Translations under genes and position numbers: made by a program
Assembly: GCA_015066845.1 (NCBI GenBank)
Contig: SVNO01000015.1
Location: 1-38,560, forward strand
Length of the DNA: 38,560 nt
Direction of reading: 5' to 3'
DNA from: Ruminococcus sp.
GTDB lineage: Bacteria; Bacillota; Clostridia; Oscillospirales; Ruminococcaceae
Shown: in pieces, positions 33,923 to 38,560 of the stretch
Numbering within the stretch: position 1 is the stretch's first letter
How the letters are laid out: each line of letters starts with the position of its first letter
Notes under the pieces: model-generated
Databases searched by the model: none
What the model was told of the DNA's origin: nothing
Seen by the model: only the letters and a program-made list of their open reading frames with translations

Positions 33923-33972
33923 TGTAGTGATGCACTGATATTACTGCTTCCATAACTCAATGCAACACTACA
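33923..33972 (-). promoter_or_regulatory. Inverted repeat flanking a possible promoter of the protease gene
   Basis: Arms TGTAGTGATGCA (33923-33934) and TGCAACACTACA (33961-33972) pair at 11 of 12 positions across a 26-bp spacer. The spacer holds TAATAT, 16 bp from TTGCAT that overlaps the right arm, a weak promoter reading toward the protease gene. The arrangement resembles an operator pair. Confidence 0.45.
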
Positions 33973-33994
33973 TATTTTATAAAAGCACTTCACA

Positions 33995-34906
33995 TCATTC
34001 AGAAGGATACAGGTGCAAACGTTCAGCAGGAACAATAAAGGTGATTTCTCTTCCAATAGAGCCAGTATAGTTAGCGACGCTTCCCGCCCCTACCATAGAA
34101 GAATAATCAAGAATATCTGCTGCATCTACGTTATCAATATACTTGCTCTGATCTGCATCAGGTGCAGAATAATGAGATGCCTCCTCAAAGTAGCCATCAA
34201 CAATGTCCCAGTTCATACCGACAACATCAAAATCTGTTCCATATTCCGCCAAAAGCATAAGAATATTTGCAGCGTCAACAGAATCAACCGGTGCATACAT
34301 TACTTCATTGTCCTCATTTCTGACAAGCTCTTCATTGTTTGTATCTCCAATAATATAAGTATCAAATACGGTAGTTGCTGCCGAAGTAGGAACTACTGTA
34401 GTAGAGGAAACCATACTGATTTCACCAGTAGCAATTTCCGCATCTGTATCATCAATAGAAACGAAAGCAGTTGTTGCTGTTGCAGTATCCGTAGTAAAAT
34501 ACACGGTAAACAGTGCACCATCAGCATTGCTTGTCATAGCAGATGCACTTACCACACACAGAGTTGCTTCATCATCCGAAACAGCGGCGGATGTCATCGC
34601 ATTTGCCAGTACCGCACCCTTGTCCACAATCGGCTTGCCATCGTTGTTTGTAAGTACGCTGTAACCCTCATCGATGTCGAGTGTCAGTGTATTGGCATTG
34701 AAGCCAGTGTTGTTGTCAATGGACATAGTCACTGCCACTGCACCAACAGGTACTGTGCTGCCATCATCAGTTGTGATTGCAGATGTCAGCGTTTCATAGG
34801 AAACAGAATACGCATTGATACCTGCTGCGGATACCGGCATTGCAGCGATGGAAGCCAGAATGGCTGCTGCGGATACGATGGACATTGTTTTTCTGATCTT
34901 TTTCAT
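33995..34906 (-). CDS. Secreted cohesin-like/dockerin-like protein directly after agrB
   Basis: A 303-aa protein with a signal peptide (about 1-27, ending VSA). A beta-sandwich domain of about 150 residues has cohesin-like strands (AVTMSIDNNTGFNANTLTLD; ADGALFTVYF). A divergent C-terminal dockerin has a first calcium loop interrupted by about 15 residues (GDTNNE...VDSVDAANIL) and a normal second loop (DADQSKYIDNVDAADIL). The GTG at 34915 is possible, but the ATG at 34906 has GGAGG 8 bp upstream. This ribosome-binding site and start lie inside the agrB frame, where agrD normally begins; there is no Cys-containing autoinducer motif. It is therefore probably translated from the agrB transcript. 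Confidence 0.82.
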   Translation of the reverse strand: MKKIRKTMSIVSAAAILASIAAMPVSAAGINAYSVSYETLTSAITTDDGSTVPVGAVAVTMSIDNNTGFNANTLTLDIDEGYSVLTNNDGKPIVDKGAVLANAMTSAAVSDDEATLCVVSASAMTSNADGALFTVYFTTDTATATTAFVSIDDTDAEIATGEISMVSSTTVVPTSAATTVFDTYIIGDTNNEELVRNEDNEVMYAPVDSVDAANILMLLAEYGTDFDVVGMNWDIVDGYFEEASHYSAPDADQSKYIDNVDAADILDYSSMVGAGSVANYTGSIGREITFIVPAERLHLYPSE

Positions 34907-35489
34907 TACATTCACCTCCGTTTCTAAAAATTTCTACAGCCATCGCCACTGCCACAGAAAGCATTGTGGCGGTAATCAGTACCGCATACTTCACTTGATG
35001 CACCCCATACCATAGAACAAATGATACAATGGAAAGGATTACCCCGTAGAGAATGCAAAGCTGCTTATGTTTCTTCTTTTGTGATTCTTCCAACGGTTTG
35101 TTCGGATTTTCGACAGGAGCAAACTGTGCTGCTGTCAGAAAATAAATCAGAAGAAACATAATATGACCACTCAGACTGTAATAGGACGCTGCAAATTTCA
35201 CCCAGAACAAAACGATGACCAGATTGATTGTGTAGATCGTGTTGCATTTCAGATATGTTTCCGCATGATAACCGCCGCTGCTGCTGCGAATCCATGCAAA
35301 CATGATGAAGAACAGCACCGCAGAAATCAGCTCCCCGAATACCAGTCCGCAGCACAGAACAATGAGGATATTGACAGCCGTGGATAACACCATCTCTAAT
35401 CCGTATTGATAGATCTCTGCTTCGGCTTCTTCAATGATGCGATTTCTGATGAACACATTCACAATTCTGGAGGATAGTCTTGGGATCAC
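34794..35489 (-). CDS. agrB: AgrB-like peptide-processing membrane endopeptidase
   Basis: A 231-aa polytopic membrane protein of the AgrB/AccessoryGeneRegulatorB family, which cleaves the AgrD propeptide and forms its thiolactone. The catalytic pair is in GGYHAETYLKC (His75 and Cys82, the same spacing as His77/Cys84 of S. aureus). About five to six membrane helices follow the usual pattern. It starts at GTG 35489 with AGGAGG 8 bp upstream. Family members end near residue 195, about where this one reads VEIFRNGGECNE; the last 37 residues are hydrophilic and encoded in another frame of the next gene, so the native stop seems to have been lost. No agrD was found. Confidence 0.9.
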   Translation of the reverse strand: MIPRLSSRIVNVFIRNRIIEEAEAEIYQYGLEMVLSTAVNILIVLCCGLVFGELISAVLFFIMFAWIRSSSGGYHAETYLKCNTIYTINLVIVLFWVKFAASYYSLSGHIMFLLIYFLTAAQFAPVENPNKPLEESQKKKHKQLCILYGVILSIVSFVLWYGVHQVKYAVLITATMLSVAVAMAVEIFRNGGECNEKDQKNNVHRIRSSHSGFHRCNAGIRSRYQCVFCFL

Positions 35490-35509
35490 TTACCTCACCT
35501 CCTGTTTTT

Positions 35510-35538
35510 AAGATACCATAAAAAAATTCACGTTGCAA
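35510..35538 (-). promoter_or_regulatory. Promoter of agrB
   Basis: TTGCAA, 17-bp spacer and TATCTT on the minus strand, only about 20 bp before the start codon, so the leader is very short. Confidence 0.7.
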
Positions 35539-35543
35539 GCTTT

Positions 35544-35572
35544 TGGGAAATCTGGTATCATTTCTGGGATAA
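35544..35572. promoter_or_regulatory. Candidate LytTR-regulator sites upstream of agrB
   Basis: TGGGAAAT (35544-35551) and TGGGATAA (35565-35572) are direct repeats with starts 21 bp apart, immediately upstream of the -35. The spacing of two helical turns suits a LytTR dimer such as AgrA. The same TGGGAAA core occurs three times near the agrA start on the opposite strand. Binding is not shown. Confidence 0.4.
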
Positions 35573-35596
35573 TTTGCAAAATTTTACTCTTGACGC

Positions 35597-35633
35597 ACAA
35601 AAAAGAGCCGATCCGATCCGGATCAGCTCTTTT
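35597..35633 (-). terminator. Terminator of the agrA-agrC operon
   Basis: A stem of about 14 bp, AAAAGAGCTGATCC/GGATCGGCTCTTTT, followed by TT on the minus strand, about 15 bp after the agrC stop. It separates agrAC from agrB. Confidence 0.85.
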
Positions 35634-35647
35634 ACAGATACTGTATT

Positions 35648-36958
35648 TTATTCTTCCTGCGGCAGCCATACACTGGCGATAAACCAACCGCCTTCCTCAT
35701 AGTATTCCATCATTCCGCCGCAGCGGCTGACGATTTCACGGATGCTCTGTACACCAATGCCGTGGCATTCGCTGTCCGCTTTGGTTGTTTTCAGCTCCGC
35801 ATTTTTCTTCAGAACAGACTTTTCAATTCTATTTTTCACAAGAACCGTGTAATAGCTTTTCTGCTTTGTCAGAATGACCTCGACTTTCGGTTCATGAATT
35901 TTCTCACTGGCTTCGATCGCATTGTCCAGCAGATTGGAAAGCAGAATGCACAGATCAACTGAATCACAGGAGGGCTTGGTATCGTCTGTTTTCAGAGAGA
36001 TGTCAATGTTCTTCTTCCTGCACAGTTCCATTTTCACTGTAAGTACGGCTCGGAGGAACTGATCGGGAATCAGAATATGGGCAGTGGATATTTCCGGATT
36101 TTTCTGAATCAGCTTTTGCAGATAATCACTCGCATCTGCCGCATTCTGATTTTCCTTCAGCATTTCCTGCAAGCAGAACAGATGGTTGAGATGGTCATGA
36201 TTGCTCTGCCGGATCTTGCTTTGCAGAATATCCATCTGTTCCAAAGCCTGCTTTTGCTGTGAAACCTGCAATTCCAGAAGTGACATTTGTCTTGATTTTT
36301 CATTCTGTGCAGAGATCTGCATGAGCATAATAAACATGAAAATATTGATGCATACAATTCCAAAAAAGCAAAGAAAATAAGGTGGTGTCAACGCCGCATT
36401 TTGTTCAAGTCCGATCTCAATGACCGCAATGCCCATACAAAGAGAAATGAAAAGAATCCCTGATATCAGCAACCATTCCCGCTGCTTTAAATGGATGCCC
36501 TTCTTGAACATTACTAAGATCATTCGGGTTGCCAAAAAGAACAGCAGTTTTGTTACAATAATACAAAAGAAACGATAGCCATCCTGTTCTGTAAACAGGC
36601 TCGATGTTGTAAGGCTGAAGATGGATGAACAAATTATGTTTACAAATATGTTAATAATAAATATCAGTCCAAAGGATACGATCGGCAGAAAAAACTTTGA
36701 AAACACCGCACCTTTTAAGAACAGAACACCGTACAAAATCGCAACACCCATGCAAACCAATGTCAGCATTCCGCTGAATGCGGTAAAAACACTGATCCCC
36801 ATACTGAGTATTGTGTCGAGCAGAATGAATGCTGCAAAGATCAGATTATCCTTGAGCGGTGGGTGTTTGGGCGAATGAAACCGTCTACAGAAATCGAAGA
36901 TCACCCAGTTTTCCACTAATGCTGCAAGCCACTCCGTCACCGTCCAGAATATCGTCAT
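35648..36958 (-). CDS. agrC: AgrC-like sensor histidine kinase (GHKL family)
   Basis: A 436-aa membrane kinase. Six or seven hydrophobic segments (residues 5-215) form the likely peptide-sensing domain. After a coiled coil (about 217-250) comes the phosphoacceptor segment IRQSNHDHLNHL (His254). The GHKL ATPase has an N box LLSNLLDNAIEA and a G box HGIGVQSIREIV. This is the HPK10 class found in AgrC, ComD and VirS-type systems. The ATG at 36958 has AGGGGG 8 bp upstream; GTG 36967 overlaps the agrA stop. It lies 5 bp after agrA. It should autophosphorylate in response to a peptide and pass phosphate to the response regulator. Confidence 0.92.
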   Translation of the reverse strand: MTIFWTVTEWLAALVENWVIFDFCRRFHSPKHPPLKDNLIFAAFILLDTILSMGISVFTAFSGMLTLVCMGVAILYGVLFLKGAVFSKFFLPIVSFGLIFIINIFVNIICSSIFSLTTSSLFTEQDGYRFFCIIVTKLLFFLATRMILVMFKKGIHLKQREWLLISGILFISLCMGIAVIEIGLEQNAALTPPYFLCFFGIVCINIFMFIMLMQISAQNEKSRQMSLLELQVSQQKQALEQMDILQSKIRQSNHDHLNHLFCLQEMLKENQNAADASDYLQKLIQKNPEISTAHILIPDQFLRAVLTVKMELCRKKNIDISLKTDDTKPSCDSVDLCILLSNLLDNAIEASEKIHEPKVEVILTKQKSYYTVLVKNRIEKSVLKKNAELKTTKADSECHGIGVQSIREIVSRCGGMMEYYEEGGWFIASVWLPQEE

Positions 36959-36963
36959 CACGA

Positions 36964-37710
36964 TCACCCCCTTGAAAAATACAAAAACTTCTGGCTGACT
37001 GTCGCTTCATGACTGCGGCTGACCGCAAGCTCCAGACCGTTATCCAGCCGAACAGTATTTTTCTGGATGGCATAGATATAGCGGTAATTGACAAGGATAC
37101 TGGAGTGAATACGGATAAAACCATTGTTTTCAATCTCCGCCTGTACCTCGTCCAGTTTTTTGCGAACCTTGATAATCTCCTCCGGCTGTTCCCGTTTTGC
37201 CCCTGTTTTCTGCGGTTTTTTCACCATATGGAAATAAACATAATTTTTCTCACTGTCGATGTAAACCACATCCTTCAGCGGAATCTGCAATACCTGCTTG
37301 CCGCTTTGCACAGTATAAAGCTTCCGCATGGCGGTAATTTTTGCTTGCAGTACGGAAAGCATATTGTCAATCTCCTGCTCAAATAACGGCTTACGCAAAA
37401 AACCGATGGGCATGTATTTGAGCATGGTGTAGACTTCATCGTTACAGCAGTTTGTTACATAAACAAGCAGGAGTGCCGGATCAATTTTCGTCAGCTCTGC
37501 AGACAGGGCATCGCCGTTCAGCTCCGGCATTTCAATGTCCAGAAATGCCGCATCAAAGCTGCCCGCACGATAGTCCTCCAGAAATTTCCGGCTGCTTTGA
37601 AAAATGGATAATGTCACTGCAACGCCCAATTGTTCAGCGTGATGCTGTGTGGACTTTGCAACGGATTTTGCAATGTGCAGTTCATCATCCACAATTGCAA
37701 TGCGAATCAT
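36964..37710 (-). CDS. agrA: AgrA-like LytTR-family response regulator
   Basis: A 248-aa regulator. The receiver domain (1-120) has the acidic pair IVDDE, the phosphoacceptor Asp58 in FLDIEMP and the Lys near FLRKPL. The C-terminal LytTR DNA-binding domain (about 140-245) has YIDSEKNYVYF and GFIRIHSSILVNYRYI. It contains an insertion rich in Lys/Gln (KKPQKTGAKREQPEE) in the LytTR domain. GGAGG lies 8 bp before the ATG at 37710. It is the first gene of the agrA-agrC operon, placed before the kinase, which is the reverse of S. aureus order. Confidence 0.95.
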   Translation of the reverse strand: MIRIAIVDDELHIAKSVAKSTQHHAEQLGVAVTLSIFQSSRKFLEDYRAGSFDAAFLDIEMPELNGDALSAELTKIDPALLLVYVTNCCNDEVYTMLKYMPIGFLRKPLFEQEIDNMLSVLQAKITAMRKLYTVQSGKQVLQIPLKDVVYIDSEKNYVYFHMVKKPQKTGAKREQPEEIIKVRKKLDEVQAEIENNGFIRIHSSILVNYRYIYAIQKNTVRLDNGLELAVSRSHEATVSQKFLYFSRG

Positions 37711-37735
37711 ACTATGTGCCTCCCCGATTGATCAA

Positions 37736-37791
37736 TTTCCCAGTATAAATGGTTTCCCATAGTATTTCATTTATTATAACATATTTCCCAT
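37736..37791 (-). repeat. Three TGGGAAA motifs in the agrA control region
   Basis: On the minus strand TGGGAAA occurs at 37736-37742, 37753-37759 and 37784-37790, starts 17 and 31 bp apart. The rightmost lies between the -35 and -10 elements and the others in the leader. They match the core of the paired sites upstream of agrB and are candidates for autoregulation. Confidence 0.45.
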
Positions 37792-37802
37792 TGCTTTGTG
37801 AA
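37773..37802 (-). promoter_or_regulatory. Promoter of agrA-agrC
   Basis: TTCACA, 18-bp spacer and TATAAT on the minus strand, about 60 bp before the agrA start. Confidence 0.6.
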
Positions 37803-37853
37803 CACTTCTCCTGAATTTCGTCACCCTGCACAAACTATACATCATGTATTTGT

Positions 37854-38560
37854 TCACTTTTCTTCCCATTTTCTCCGCACACGCTCAAGCCCAGCCCAGA
37901 TGTTTCTCCATGCCTGAAGTTCACTGTCCGGATACAGCTTTATGAGCTTCTCAATTGCCGCACGTTTCGCCTTGTTTACGCCGTTTTCCGTCATTAGTTC
38001 AAGTACAGCAATCTCACTGGCTGTCAGCATTTCGTAGCCGAACACCCCGAATGTGTGTCCGAGAATGCACCGTTCTTTGCCGGAGAGCTGATCGAATAGC
38101 AGCTGTAATCGTTCGGTGCAGCCATTACGGAATGTAATTTTTTCAGGCGATTCCTGCAGCTTGTCAGCAAATACCTCCTGTTCGTAGGGATCGAAATCTT
38201 CCTCATCGGACAAATCATGGGCAGAGAAGAAATGCAGATCATAGCCGATGTATCCATCCAGAACCAGCCGTTCTATGCCGAGCTGTTCGCAGATATCCTC
38301 CGCTGTGCGACCATCCGCCCAGAGCCGCTTGGCTTTGATAATCTGCTGCATTTCCTCTCTGGAAACCGCAAGATTTCCGAGATTTTGTTCAAGATAACGG
38401 TGCATTGCCCCCAGTATGAACGGTGCTGCGTAGGTTGGAAAGCTTCCCTGCTCCGGAACATAGCTGTTCCGCTTGATGAGCAGCAGAACTGCAAGCCTTC
38501 CCTCCTGTTCAAGGTCAGGGAGAGCGTCCGGAGAGCAGCCGTATTTTCGCAGTAACCGCT
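37854..38560 (-). CDS. Sigma-70-like protein, C-terminal part (cut by window edge)
   Basis: About 235 residues are visible and the frame is open to the right edge; the ATG at 38405 is internal. The upstream part reads DLEQEGRLAVLLLIKR, then GSFPTYAAPFILGAMHRYLE, which is a sigma-70 region 2 pattern (the family usually has DLxQEGxxAL and FSTYAxPxIxGxIxRYL). A middle helical region (SREEMQQIIKAKRLW...EDICEQLGI) looks like region 3. The C-terminal part (LSGKERCILGHTFGVFGYEMLTASEIA) resembles region 4 but is divergent. It may be a specialised or degenerate sigma factor. It lies 144 bp upstream of agrA, same strand. Confidence 0.72.
   Translation of the reverse strand, partial: RLLRKYGCSPDALPDLEQEGRLAVLLLIKRNSYVPEQGSFPTYAAPFILGAMHRYLEQNLGNLAVSREEMQQIIKAKRLWADGRTAEDICEQLGIERLVLDGYIGYDLHFFSAHDLSDEEDFDPYEQEVFADKLQESPEKITFRNGCTERLQLLFDQLSGKERCILGHTFGVFGYEMLTASEIAVLELMTENGVNKAKRAAIEKLIKLYPDSELQAWRNIWAGLERVRRKWEEK

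Noticed and set aside
34795-34900. The agrB tail (37 residues with several Cys) as a hidden AgrD
   Set aside because: It is fused to AgrB without its own start or Shine-Dalgarno signal, and lacks the amphipathic leader and the acidic C-terminal segment of AgrD.

Overview
The window looks like chromosomal DNA of a Gram-positive, spore-lineage gut clostridium close to Ruminococcus. The signs are five secreted proteins ending in dockerin-like modules, Ser/Thr/Pro-rich linkers, a BspA-type leucine-rich-repeat protein, a SpoIVB peptidase, an agr-like quorum-sensing block, a pyruvate phosphate dikinase gene, and promoters of the TTGACA or TTGCAA / 17 bp / TATAAT type. The genus is inferred from gene content. 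No marker gene fixes it.

Layout from left to right. 1-2033 is a pth-mfd operon on the minus strand; mfd runs off the left edge. 2054-4069 is an LRR-dockerin surface protein. 4320-7101 holds two membrane proteins, the larger a probable GT-C type glycosyltransferase. 7281-8486 is spoIVB on the plus strand and 8529-8801 is HPr. 8808-9593 is gene-free and mostly a GC-rich hairpin repeat array. 9594-14760 is the ylxM-ffh-rpsP-khpA-rimM-trmD translation/secretion operon (minus), with a CotH-like lipoprotein gene translationally coupled to its end. 14957-19437 carries two more dockerin proteins, an MscS-type transmembrane-repeat protein and a small membrane protein. 19635-24070 is an alpha-glucan block: GH13 amylase/neopullulanase and glycogen phosphorylase. 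24390-27291 holds a thioesterase, a GtrA-like protein and htpG, which sits under a perfect CIRCE operator. 27344-27774 is a second GC-rich hairpin array. Then come glmU (minus), ppdK (plus) and an unexplained, possibly structured RNA between ppdK and its terminator.

The most unusual part is 32426-38560 on the minus strand. A sigma-70-like gene enters from the right edge. It is followed by a LytTR response regulator and a GHKL sensor kinase (agrA-agrC-like) ending in a strong terminator. A separate TTGCAA/TATCTT promoter then drives agrB. Where agrD, the autoinducing-peptide gene, would be expected, there is instead a gene for a secreted cohesin-like/dockerin-like protein. Its Shine-Dalgarno sequence and start codon lie inside the agrB reading frame, and agrB runs on 113 bp into it. 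Next comes a secreted LRR/papain-like protease/dockerin protein, whose candidate promoter is flanked by a near-perfect 12-bp inverted repeat. I infer a peptide-sensing locus that may control, or act through, cell-surface or cellulosome-type proteins. No AgrD-like peptide could be found in the window.

Most genes are on the minus strand. Start codons were moved from the longest reading frame to the ATG/GTG with the best Shine-Dalgarno spacing where the sequence allowed.
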